Shown: positions 24,564 through 31,316 of the stretch, in pieces
Position numbering within the stretch: position 1 is the first letter of the stretch
How the letters are laid out: every line of letters begins with the position of its first letter
Assembly: GCA_028713415.1 (NCBI GenBank)
Contig: JAQTOI010000006.1
Span: 1-39,324 of the forward strand
DNA from: Candidatus Omnitrophota bacterium
GTDB taxonomy: Bacteria; Omnitrophota; Gorgyraeia; Duberdicusellales; 4484-171
Direction: 5' to 3'
Length of the DNA stretch: 39,324 bases
Notes under the pieces: model-generated
What the model was told of the DNA's origin: nothing
The model's input: the letters and a program-made list of their open reading frames with translations, nothing else
The model's database searches: none
Program-made: the position numbers and the translations under genes

Positions 24564-25481
24564 ATGGACAATAAAGAATTCAAATCCGGTTTCGTGGGTA
24601 TTCTGGGCAGGCCTAATGTCGGCAAGTCCACTCTTCTTAACGCGCTTATCGCCAATAGAATAAGCATAATATCACCTATCCCGCAGACAACGAGGCACCA
24701 GATAAAGGGGATATTAAATTTAAAAGATGCCCAGATTGTTTTTGTGGATACTCCGGGAATTCATTCCTTCCGGGACAGCTTAACTGAGCACTTAAACACA
24801 ATAGCCAAGCAATCCATAGAAGGCTGCGACATAATTCTTTACATGGCTGATGTCTCCCGTCATATAGGCCCTGAAGAACAGGAAGTCATCAATTTTCTTA
24901 TACGTCAGGATGTTAAGATTATCATGGTTTTAAATAAGATGGATTTGGGCGCAAAGTATATGAACGATTATATAGCAGCCTGGAAGGAAGCGCTTGCTTC
25001 TTTAGGCATTTCCAAAGACCCTTTATTGCTCTACCTTCCCTTAAGCGCTAAAAGCGGGAAAAATATCGATGAGCTTAAAAAAATCATCATAGAAAATTTG
25101 CCGCAAGGAGCGGCTTTCTATGACGCGCAAACCGTTACAGATTTTCCCTTAAAATTCCGCATTGCCGATGTAGTGCGCGAGCAGTTATTCCTGCATTTAG
25201 CAGAAGAACTTCCTCATTCATTGGCGGTTGAAGTTGAAGAGATAAAGGAGAAACAAAAAGTTACCGTTATCCTAGTAAATATCTATGTCAACAGGATTTC
25301 TCAGAAAAAAATCATTATCGGTAAAAAGGGTGAATTGCTTAAAAAAATAGGCACCTCCGCCAGGCATTTCATCGAGCAGATTTTAGGCAGAAAAGTTTAT
25401 CTCGAGCTCTGGGTTAAGGTGTTGGAAGACTGGCAGAATAAGCCAAGAATACTACAGGAGTTGGGGTATTGGATAACGTAA
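24564..25481 (+). CDS. era: GTPase Era
   Basis: 305 residues, normal for Era. G1 GRPNVGKS is at 15-22, G3 DTPG at 62-65, G4 NKMD at 124-127 and the G5-like SAKSG near 163-167. The type II KH domain occupies the C-terminal ~100 residues and shows the KKIIIGKKGELLKKIG signature. Era binds the 3' end of 16S rRNA and helps 30S subunit assembly at the membrane. Usual neighbours such as rnc, ybeY or recO are not here. It ends in a good Rho-independent terminator, so it closes a transcription unit. The start has no Shine-Dalgarno sequence and follows a hairpin repeat. Confidence 0.96.
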   Translation: MDNKEFKSGFVGILGRPNVGKSTLLNALIANRISIISPIPQTTRHQIKGILNLKDAQIVFVDTPGIHSFRDSLTEHLNTIAKQSIEGCDIILYMADVSRHIGPEEQEVINFLIRQDVKIIMVLNKMDLGAKYMNDYIAAWKEALASLGISKDPLLLYLPLSAKSGKNIDELKKIIIENLPQGAAFYDAQTVTDFPLKFRIADVVREQLFLHLAEELPHSLAVEVEEIKEKQKVTVILVNIYVNRISQKKIIIGKKGELLKKIGTSARHFIEQILGRKVYLELWVKVLEDWQNKPRILQELGYWIT

Positions 25482-25516
25482 TAATTTAACGGATTCAGAC
25501 AGATGGTTACGGATGC

Positions 25517-25542
25517 AGCGGATAAGTTAATCCGCTTTTTTT
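25517..25542 (+). terminator. Rho-independent terminator after era
   Basis: A perfect 7-bp stem AGCGGAT/ATCCGCT (25517-25523 with 25530-25536) with a 6-base loop runs straight into seven T's. Confidence 0.8.
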
Positions 25543-25609
25543 ATTCATTATGATTCTGTTTATTTTTCCTTTTAAAAATGTAAATGGTATCTTTATTATA
25601 TAAAAATGC

Positions 25610-25637
25610 TTGTCTTTATTGATTTTTTTCCTATAAT
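25610..25637 (+). promoter_or_regulatory. Sigma-70-type promoter for the nitroreductase gene
   Basis: TTGTCT (25610-25615), a 16-base spacer and a perfect TATAAT (25632-25637) lie in an AT-rich stretch after the era terminator. The resulting leader of ~125 bases contains hairpin repeats. Confidence 0.7.
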
Positions 25638-25662
25638 ACCCCTGTTCCCAATTAGTTCGTAA

Positions 25663-25764
25663 GCTCTTAAGCTGATAAGCTCATGAGCGATTTTTAAAAA
25701 CTTATGACCTTAAGAGCGTATGAGCTCATCTTGAGCTTGAAGCCTGCAGCTTGTAGCCTGGAGC
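25663..25764 (+). repeat. Hairpin repeats in the nitroreductase leader
   Basis: GCTCTTAAG/CTTAAGAGC (25663-25671 with 25709-25717) is a perfect 9-bp stem. It is followed by TTGAGCTTGAAGCCTGCAGC and GTAGCCTGGAGC (25731-25764). Inverted and direct relatives of this last piece lie on the other side of the nitroreductase gene (26259-26372). Confidence 0.65.
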
Positions 25765-25769
25765 ATAAC

Positions 25770-26300
25770 ATGGATACATTGAACTTAATCAAATCCCGCC
25801 GATCAGTAAGGAAGTTTACGAAGTACGTCATTCCTCGGTGCACCATAGAAAAAATACTGGAATCCGGACGCTGGGCGCCTTCGGGCCTGAACAACCAGCC
25901 TTGGCGGTTCATGGTTTTAGAGAGTGGCGGAAAAGATGAGCTTGCTGAATACACAAAATATTCGCAAATTATAAAAAACGCGGACAAAATTATTCTCGTT
26001 TTTATTGATAAAAAAGCTTCTTATAATTATGAAAAAGATTTAATGGCAATCGGCGCCTGTATTCAAAATATGCTTTTATATATCCATTCTCAAAAACTTG
26101 GCGCCTGCTGGCTTGGTGAAATTTTAAATAAACGAGATGAGATCAACAAACTCTTTAAGCTTAACGATAATTTACAACTTCAAGCTGCTATCGCAATGGG
26201 TAAACCAGCTACTCATCTTAAGCAAGGTAAAAGGAAAAACCTGGAAAATTTAATACTTAAACGCTACAAGCTTCAAGCTGCAAGCCACAAGCTTCTTTAG
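25770..26300 (+). CDS. Nitroreductase-family flavoprotein
   Basis: 176 residues from ATG 25770; an upstream in-frame ATG (25704) would only add repeat-encoded residues. The FMN-binding start SRRSVRKFT (9-17), WAPSGLNNQPWRF (36-48) and the C-terminal LGACWLGEI are typical of the family. Members reduce nitro groups, quinones, enones or other substrates with NAD(P)H; the substrate cannot be assigned. The last dozen residues (RYKLQAASHKLL) are encoded by an intergenic-type repeat that has extended into the reading frame, so the C-terminal tail is probably not functional. It has its own promoter (25610-25637). Confidence 0.85.
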   Translation: MDTLNLIKSRRSVRKFTKYVIPRCTIEKILESGRWAPSGLNNQPWRFMVLESGGKDELAEYTKYSQIIKNADKIILVFIDKKASYNYEKDLMAIGACIQNMLLYIHSQKLGACWLGEILNKRDEINKLFKLNDNLQLQAAIAMGKPATHLKQGKRKNLENLILKRYKLQAASHKLL

Positions 26301-26372
26301 TGAAGCTGATAGCTGAAAGCTGACTGCTGATAGCTATTGCATCTTGAGGCCTGCAGCCTGTAGCCTGCAGCG
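26259..26372 (+). repeat. Compound hairpin repeat overlapping the nitroreductase 3' end
   Basis: The words GCTACAAGCTTCAAGCTGC and GCCACAAGCTTC lie inside the coding sequence; AAGCTGATAGCTGAAAGCTG and GCTGATAGCT follow, then GAGGCCTGCAGCCTGTAGCC. The first and last pieces are inverted relative to each other and match the repeat at 25731-25764. The element ends nine bases before the next ATG. Confidence 0.7.
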
Positions 26373-26380
26373 TAATTATT

Positions 26381-27589
26381 ATGATTTGTAAACACTTCGG
26401 TTCCTGCGGCGGATGCCGCTTCCAGAATACCCCTTATTCAGAGCAGCTGAAAAATAAAGAAGCGCGGGTAAAAGAACTTATGCTCGCGTCAGGCCTTTGT
26501 GCTGAGCTTAAGCCTATCAATGCTTATAGTGAATGGTTTTACCGCAACAAAATGGAATTTACTTTTTCAGGAGAGCCTATGGCCTGTGGCTTTGGCTATC
26601 GGAAGCCAAACCACGGCCCTCTGGCCTGCGGTTTATATAATAATGCCCTTAAAAGGAGTGAAAAAAAAGTCATTGATATAGAGGAATGCTTGATTTCTTG
26701 CGAATATGCCGGAGAAATTATTCAGAAAATAAAAAATTTAGCGCTTAAAGAAAAATACCCAGCCTATAATAAGTTTTCTTATCAGGGACTGCTGCGGCAT
26801 CTGATTATCAGGGAGAGCAAGTTTTCAGGAGATTTGATGCTTGGTGTTGTAACCACCAGCCGTCTTAAGTTCGATAAAGAAGCATTTCTGAAAGAGATAC
26901 TGTCTTTGCCCTTTTCCGGAAAAATAAAATCAATTTACTGGATTATCAATGATTCAATGTCTGACGCAGTTGTTTTTGAAAAGAAAGAATTGCTCTACGG
27001 AGAACCGTTTATTATCGAAAAACTTGATGGTTTAAGTTTTAGAATCGGTATTGACACTTTTTTTCAAGTTAATCCCGCGGCAATAAAAGACCTATATGCA
27101 AAAATTAGAGGCTACAGCGTACTTTCTCAAGATGAGAGCGTGCTTGATCTTTTTTGCGGAGCAGGTGGAATCGGCATGGCGCTTGCGCCTGACGCAAAAT
27201 TTGTCTGGGGCGTAGAATTACATGAAACAATTGTTAAAGCTGCCCGTGAAAATGCAGTTTTAAATAACCTTAATAATATTTCCTTTTTCGCTTCCGATGT
27301 GAGGAAATTTCTTAATACACAATCCGCCTTTCATAAGAATATTGAGCTGGTAGTTATTAACCCCCCGCGCGCAGGCCTATCTAATAAAATTATCAGGGCA
27401 GTTTTGCGCCTTAGCCCAAAGCGCATTATTTATTCTTCCTGTAATCCTGAAACACTTTTACGTGATTTAGCGGACCTTCGTAAATCTTACAAATTGGAGT
27501 TTATTGAACCTTTTGATTTTTTCCCTCACACCCCGCATATGGAGTGCCTGGCTGTATTAAAAAGAATAAATATGATTACAGAGATTTAG
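26381..27589 (+). CDS. 23S rRNA/tRNA uracil-5-methyltransferase, TrmA/RlmD family
   Basis: 402 residues. The N-terminus has the iron-sulfur pattern C3-x5-C9-x2-C12 (CKHFGSCGGC), with a later Cys in the IEECLISC region. There is no obvious TRAM domain before it. The S-adenosylmethionine site is LDLFCGAGGIGMALA (~255-269). VINPPRAGL and the nucleophile Cys in YSSCNPETLLRDL (~351-363) complete the active site. It makes 5-methyluridine in 23S rRNA or tRNA; RlmD-like is favoured by the cluster, but the exact site is not readable. No Shine-Dalgarno sequence is present and the start follows a repeat. Confidence 0.9.
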   Translation: MICKHFGSCGGCRFQNTPYSEQLKNKEARVKELMLASGLCAELKPINAYSEWFYRNKMEFTFSGEPMACGFGYRKPNHGPLACGLYNNALKRSEKKVIDIEECLISCEYAGEIIQKIKNLALKEKYPAYNKFSYQGLLRHLIIRESKFSGDLMLGVVTTSRLKFDKEAFLKEILSLPFSGKIKSIYWIINDSMSDAVVFEKKELLYGEPFIIEKLDGLSFRIGIDTFFQVNPAAIKDLYAKIRGYSVLSQDESVLDLFCGAGGIGMALAPDAKFVWGVELHETIVKAARENAVLNNLNNISFFASDVRKFLNTQSAFHKNIELVVINPPRAGLSNKIIRAVLRLSPKRIIYSSCNPETLLRDLADLRKSYKLEFIEPFDFFPHTPHMECLAVLKRINMITEI

Positions 27590-27690
27590 GAGATGATTAC
27601 AGAGATTCGGAGAAGCTATCAGACCTGCCTGTGGTAGGGAGTGATTACAAAATCACTGTAATCTTTCTATAATCTTCGTAATCTGTTTTT
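27590..27690 (+). repeat. GATTAC/GTAATC hairpin repeat
   Basis: GATTACAGAGATT words occur on the left and TAATCTTTCTATAATCTTCGTAATCTG on the right in complementary order. At the centre, GTGATT/AATCAC (27641-27646 with 27651-27656) or GATTAC/GTAATC (27643-27648 with 27658-27663) can form. The TGTAATC words recall the gap at 1853-1900. Confidence 0.65.
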
Positions 27691-27706
27691 AAAAAAGGAG
27701 GATAAC

Positions 27707-28360
27707 ATGGACATGCCAAAATCAAAATCGTTGCAACGCATTGAAGAGAAAATGGAGGAGCTTGATCCGAATTCACTGCGCCACCATATTTTAGAAAGCG
27801 CCAAAAATTTTAAAACTTCCTGGATAGCTTTGGGGAGGGCGCTTTATTCGGTATATAAAGGTAAGCTCTATAAAGAATGGGGATACAGCACCGTTGAAAC
27901 ATACATCCTTAAAGAAATTGGAATTAAAAAACCCACAGCGATGAAGTTATTGCATTCTTATTATTTTTTGGAAAAAGAGGAGCCGCAGTACCTTCAAAAA
28001 GAATATGCTGAAAATGCTAATGCCGCCCTGATGCCAGGTTATGAAGCAATCGACTTATTGCGCAGGGCAAAAAATAATAAGACACTCGATAAGAATGATT
28101 ATGAGAAGATTAAAAAAAATGTTTTCGAGATAGGTAAGGACCCGCAATTGATAAAGCGCGATTTGACCACCCTGATACGTAGCCGTAGGGAAATTGACCC
28201 GCAAGTCGAACAGCAGCATAGCCGCACCATTACAATAAAGCGCTATTTAACTACCTTACGCGCCATGAAGCGGGAAATTGAGATAACAAAATTGCTTCCG
28301 CCAAGCCTGCTTAAAGAGACCGAAAGCCTGATAGAGAAGCTGGAACGGGAAGTTTCTTAG
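27707..28360 (+). CDS. Unrecognised 217-residue helical protein
   Basis: A strong AAAAGGAGG ribosome site precedes the ATG, so the gene is real. The protein is almost wholly helical and highly charged (Lys/Arg/Glu), with no signal peptide or membrane segment. Residues ~40-95 (WIALGRALYSVYKGKLYKEW, then TVETYILKEIGIKKPTAMKL) look like a helix-turn-helix-like module; similar W-x-x-L-G...LY..WGY.T stretches occur in uncharacterised bacterial proteins. The C-terminal part (~165-217) is a likely coiled coil. A nucleic-acid-binding role is a guess. It is the last gene before the promoter of the polyketide cluster, with a hairpin repeat between, so it may be its regulator or simply a neighbour. Confidence 0.7.
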   Translation: MDMPKSKSLQRIEEKMEELDPNSLRHHILESAKNFKTSWIALGRALYSVYKGKLYKEWGYSTVETYILKEIGIKKPTAMKLLHSYYFLEKEEPQYLQKEYAENANAALMPGYEAIDLLRRAKNNKTLDKNDYEKIKKNVFEIGKDPQLIKRDLTTLIRSRREIDPQVEQQHSRTITIKRYLTTLRAMKREIEITKLLPPSLLKETESLIEKLEREVS

Positions 28361-28364
28361 TCTA

Positions 28365-28448
28365 ACGCAGATTCTCGCGAAAAAACGCAGATATACGCAG
28401 ATAAAATCATCTGCGACCATCTGCGTGCAATCTGTCTTAGTTTGCGTT
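28365..28448 (+). repeat. ACGCAGAT/ATCTGCGT hairpin repeat
   Basis: Two nested perfect stems: ACGCAGAT (28385-28392) with ATCTGCGT (28419-28426), and CGCAGAT (28396-28402) with ATCTGCG (28409-28415). TAACGCAGATT at the left and AATCTGTC...TTGCGTTA at the right extend the arms. The same family occurs at 30918-30992 and 32919-33004. Confidence 0.8.
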
Positions 28449-28482
28449 AAAAATGGGTTTTCGGTGACTTCGCAAAAAAAGC

Positions 28483-28510
28483 TTGACTTAAAGGAAATGA
28501 ATAGTAAAAT
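28483..28510 (+). promoter_or_regulatory. Sigma-70-type promoter of the polyketide cluster
   Basis: TTGACT (28483-28488), a 16-base spacer and TAAAAT (28505-28510) lie about 80 bases before the AMP-ligase ATG. The -10 element is inside a perfect palindrome (28498-28521). No other comparable promoter is seen between here and the right edge. Confidence 0.65.
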
Positions 28511-28521
28511 TTTACTATTCA
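28498..28521 (+). promoter_or_regulatory. Perfect 24-bp palindrome over the -10 element (operator candidate)
   Basis: The half site TGAATAGTAAAA is followed directly by its exact reverse complement, with no spacer. It covers the -10 element of the promoter, the classic place for a repressor operator. No dedicated regulator gene is visible beside it, unless it is the 27707 protein. Confidence 0.65.
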
Positions 28522-28592
28522 AATTTTCCTATTATGACCCTTAAAGTCTATATATTATAGGTAAAGAAGTAATCAGGTACGGGGGGAGCTAA

Positions 28593-30098
28593 ATGGATAT
28601 TAAGAGACTATTAACGCAGAATGCACTATCACACGCACAAAGAACCGCTGTTATTTTCGCAGATCAAAGAATAACCTTTTCCCAACTCAAAGATAATGCT
28701 TTTACTCTGGCAAATTATCTTATTGGCTGCGGCATAAAAAAGAGCGATAAAGTCGCTTTGTTTCTTTCAAGCACTCCCGATGCACTCTGCAGTTTTCTGG
28801 CAAGTTTCACTATAGGCGGAGTCCTTATTCCGCTTGATTTCATGCTTACCGAAAGCGAGGTAATCCATTTTATTAACCACAGCCAGGCTTCCGTGCTCAT
28901 CACACAGCCAAAAAAAGATGTTAGCCTTACCGCGATAAAGGCTAATTGCCCGAGCCTAAGAGAGATAATTGTCTGTAAGGCTCAAGAAGAAGGCTTTACT
29001 TCCTGGGAAAGTATTTTTGCTAAGCCCCAAACGCATGAGCCGCAAGTTTCCGTAAACGAAAGCGACCTTTCTTCTATTTTTTATACTTCAGGTTCGACCG
29101 GTCATCCCAAAGGAGTAATGCTTACCTATAAGCACCTGGACAATCCGGTTGATACCATTGATCATTTCTTAGGCGTCAGCGATAAAGATATTTTTTTGAC
29201 CGGCGGAATACCTTTCTCGCATTTAGGCGGGCTTGATTATATACTTTTGATGGTGCGCTTTGCTTCCACGCTTGTGTTGATGGAACGCTTCAACCCTCTG
29301 CAGTTCTTAAAAGACATAGAACAGCATAAAGTGACTATTTTCTGCATCGTGCCTTCAATGTATATTGCGATTGTGTCCCTAAAAGAATACGAAAAATTCA
29401 ATCTTTCTTCTTTACGCTACGCGGCTGTCTTCGGCGCCCCCTCATCTCCGGCCCTGCTGCAGCGTTTTCACGCGGCTTGCCCTAAAGCAACGGTTTTAAA
29501 CGGATGGGGAATGACTGAAACCGCAGCCCCCAATACTTACTCACCTTGTGATGAAACTAAAATAAGCAGTATAGGAAAATTTGGTTTTAGAATGACGCAT
29601 AAAATAGTCGATGATGACGGCAATCCCGTAAGTGGCTCTCAAAAAGGCGAATTGCTGGTTAAGGGTGAAGGTGTCATGCCCGGCTACTATAAAGCTCCGG
29701 ATTTAACGGGCGAAGTTTTAACGCCTGATGGTTGGCTTAGGACCGGGGATATTGCCTATTACGATAATGAGGGCCTGATTTATCTGGCAGGCAGAAAGAA
29801 AGATATGATTAAGGTTTCCGGAGAAATTGTATTTTCTTCCGAAGTTGAAGAGAAAATGCAACGGTACCCAAAGATTAAAGAGGTGGCGGTCATCGGCGTG
29901 CCTGATAAGATGCGCGGAGAAGTACCTAAAGCATTTATCGTTGCTAAAGAAAATGAGACTATTGATACGCAGGAGCTAAGAGATTTTTTAAGGGAGAATC
30001 TTGCGCATTTTAAAATACCGCATCACTTTGAGATAGTGGCTGATTTACCGAAGAATAGGGTGGGCAAGATTGATAAAACTAAATTAATTATAAAATAG
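28593..30098 (+). CDS. Acyl-AMP ligase (acyl-CoA/acyl-ACP synthetase, ANL superfamily)
   Basis: 501 residues, full length. The adenylation motifs are present: YTSGSTGHPKG (164-174), GWGMTETA (~304-311), the TGDIAYYDNEG core motif, the hinge with GRKKDMIKVSGE, and the catalytic lysine region NRVGKIDKTK near the C-terminus. The enzyme activates a carboxylic acid as the acyl-AMP and transfers it to CoA or an ACP. As first gene of the run that holds KS-alpha/KS-beta/ACP, it probably supplies a starter acyl unit, as a CoA ligase does in the Gram-negative Photorhabdus anthraquinone cluster. The starter cannot be named. It has a GGGGGGAG ribosome site and its own promoter with palindrome. Confidence 0.9.
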   Translation: MDIKRLLTQNALSHAQRTAVIFADQRITFSQLKDNAFTLANYLIGCGIKKSDKVALFLSSTPDALCSFLASFTIGGVLIPLDFMLTESEVIHFINHSQASVLITQPKKDVSLTAIKANCPSLREIIVCKAQEEGFTSWESIFAKPQTHEPQVSVNESDLSSIFYTSGSTGHPKGVMLTYKHLDNPVDTIDHFLGVSDKDIFLTGGIPFSHLGGLDYILLMVRFASTLVLMERFNPLQFLKDIEQHKVTIFCIVPSMYIAIVSLKEYEKFNLSSLRYAAVFGAPSSPALLQRFHAACPKATVLNGWGMTETAAPNTYSPCDETKISSIGKFGFRMTHKIVDDDGNPVSGSQKGELLVKGEGVMPGYYKAPDLTGEVLTPDGWLRTGDIAYYDNEGLIYLAGRKKDMIKVSGEIVFSSEVEEKMQRYPKIKEVAVIGVPDKMRGEVPKAFIVAKENETIDTQELRDFLRENLAHFKIPHHFEIVADLPKNRVGKIDKTKLIIK

Positions 30099-30172
30099 CT
30101 ATCAGTCGTCAGCCCTCAGCTTTTTAATTCTTTGCTGAAAGCTGATAGCTGTAAGCTGAAAGCTGAAACAAA
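30097..30172 (+). repeat. AGCTGATAGCTG-family hairpin repeat
   Basis: The stop codon TAG of the AMP ligase is itself the start of the repeat (TAGCTATCAG, 30096-30105). The right arm contains GCTGAAAGCTGATAGCTG and AAGCTGAAAGCTG. Here the repeat is followed by a normal AAAGGAG ribosome site. Confidence 0.75.
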
Positions 30173-30184
30173 GGAGTTAATACC

Positions 30185-30910
30185 ATGATGCAACGAGATG
30201 TACATTTACACGCGCAAGGGTTGCTTGGTTCATTACAATTTAAACCGGGAGATTTCGGAGAAATCGGCATTATCTCAGGACAGATGCAGAGAGCCCAGAG
30301 ATGCCTTCAATATCTGGAAAATCCTGTTAAGAATTTTACTTTTTTAGGCTATACTTTCTGGACCGGCACATATAAGGGGAAGAAAGTCACCGTAGGTAAC
30401 GGCGGTTTTTTTGCTCCGGATTCAGCGTTTGTTACAGAAATTTTATGCGTAGGAGGAATACAGCAGCTTATCCGTTTAGGCTCCTGCGGCGGACTTAAGC
30501 AGGAGATGACTACCGGTGATTTTGTAGTTGTGGATAAAGTGATTAGAGGAGACGGAGCGACACGCTATTACGTCGAAGATAACTTCATCCCCCAAGTTGA
30601 TAAAGGCTTAACCAAAGGGCTTGTTGAAATTTTTAAAAAAGTTGGGACAGTATATCAAGGCGCCTGCTGGACTACCGACGCCATGTTCAGGGAGACAAAG
30701 GAAATTGTTAACCCCTACATAGAAAAAGGCGCTATTTGCGTTGATATGGTAACTAGCCCCTTTGTGACTGTCGCCAATATTTATAAGAGAAAAGTTGCCG
30801 CGGTTTTGGTTATTTCCGATAACCTGATTACCGGAGAAATGGGTTTTGCTGACTTTCGGCTTTTTGAAGCGGAAGAGAAGATGACCAAGGAAGTATTTGG
30901 GATTATTTAG
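30185..30910 (+). CDS. Nucleoside-phosphorylase-superfamily protein with altered ribose site
   Basis: 241 residues with the PNP/UDP phosphorylase fold. IIS-G-QMQRA (29-37) stands where the phosphate-loop GDPxR normally is, keeping Gly and Arg. RLGSCGGL (97-104), GDGATRYY (122-129), TTDAMFRE (163-170) and VISDN (209-213) follow the family. The usual V-E-M-E, whose second Glu holds the ribose hydroxyls, is VDMV here (186-189), so the ribose contact is lost or different. The Asp of ISDN, catalytic in purine phosphorylases, is kept. It may cleave or bind a ligand that is not an ordinary nucleoside. Its place inside a polyketide run suggests a role in tailoring or precursor supply; this is inference. 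The Shine-Dalgarno sequence is strong. Confidence 0.75.
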   Translation: MMQRDVHLHAQGLLGSLQFKPGDFGEIGIISGQMQRAQRCLQYLENPVKNFTFLGYTFWTGTYKGKKVTVGNGGFFAPDSAFVTEILCVGGIQQLIRLGSCGGLKQEMTTGDFVVVDKVIRGDGATRYYVEDNFIPQVDKGLTKGLVEIFKKVGTVYQGACWTTDAMFRETKEIVNPYIEKGAICVDMVTSPFVTVANIYKRKVAAVLVISDNLITGEMGFADFRLFEAEEKMTKEVFGII

Positions 30911-30917
30911 TGCAGAT

Positions 30918-30992
30918 GCACGCAAATCTAACGCAGATTTACGCAGATAAATTATCCGCGACTATCTGCGTTACATCAGCGAGAATCTGCGT
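30918..30992 (+). repeat. ACGCAGAT/ATCTGCGT hairpin repeat
   Basis: Left words AACGCAGATTTACGCAGATAA and right words CTATCTGCGT and GAATCTGCGT are complementary. Same family as 28365-28448 and 32919-33004. A GGAG ribosome site follows. Confidence 0.75.
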
Positions 30993-31011
30993 TTTATAAA
31001 GGAGTCAAAAC

Positions 31012-31275
31012 ATGTCCGAAATAACCTGGAGCGTAAAAGCCAAAGAAATATTCGATAAAGTGATTACTAATCTTCCCCAGTTTCACCGCAGTATCGCACA
31101 AAAATTAGTGAAAGCATCAGCCGAAGAAATCGCTAAAGCCAAAGGCTTAAGCAGTGTTGAAGAAAAAGAGCTTATTGAGGCTTTTTTCAAAGAAATTCCA
31201 CCTGCATTTAAGGATATGATGAAAAGATTATTTACTAAACTTAACATTAATTATGAGCAGCATGGCATTTCTTAA
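31012..31275 (+). CDS. Stand-alone PCP_red-like small protein
   Basis: 87 residues with a clear AAAGGAG ribosome site. The first ~60 residues follow the pattern of the PCP_red domain at the C-terminus of the light-independent protochlorophyllide reductase subunit BchB/ChlB: ITWSVKAKEIFDKV, then P-x-F-x-R (PQFHRS), then a helix ending in AKGLSSVEEKELIEA. In BchB this helical domain lies next to the substrate site. Free-standing copies exist in non-photosynthetic bacteria with no known role. Its place between the phosphorylase-like and reductase-like genes suggests an accessory to redox or ligand handling in this pathway. The assignment is by pattern only. Confidence 0.65.
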   Translation: MSEITWSVKAKEIFDKVITNLPQFHRSIAQKLVKASAEEIAKAKGLSSVEEKELIEAFFKEIPPAFKDMMKRLFTKLNINYEQHGIS

Positions 31276-31314
31276 TCTGTGTAATATTTTATAGTCGCTG
31301 CAATCATTTACTTA
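31276..31314 (+). repeat. TTAATCTGTGTAAT-type short repeat
   Basis: The gap starts with TTAATCTGTGTAATATT and later has GCAATCATTTACTTAG, related to the words at 1853-1900. It leads to an ATG without a Shine-Dalgarno sequence. Confidence 0.4.
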
Positions 31315-31316
31315 GT

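Noticed and set aside
28256-28522. A minus-strand frame of 88 residues before the polyketide promoter.
   Set aside because: It is mostly a translation of the ACGCAGAT repeat and the 3' end of the 27707 gene, and no ribosome site is seen.
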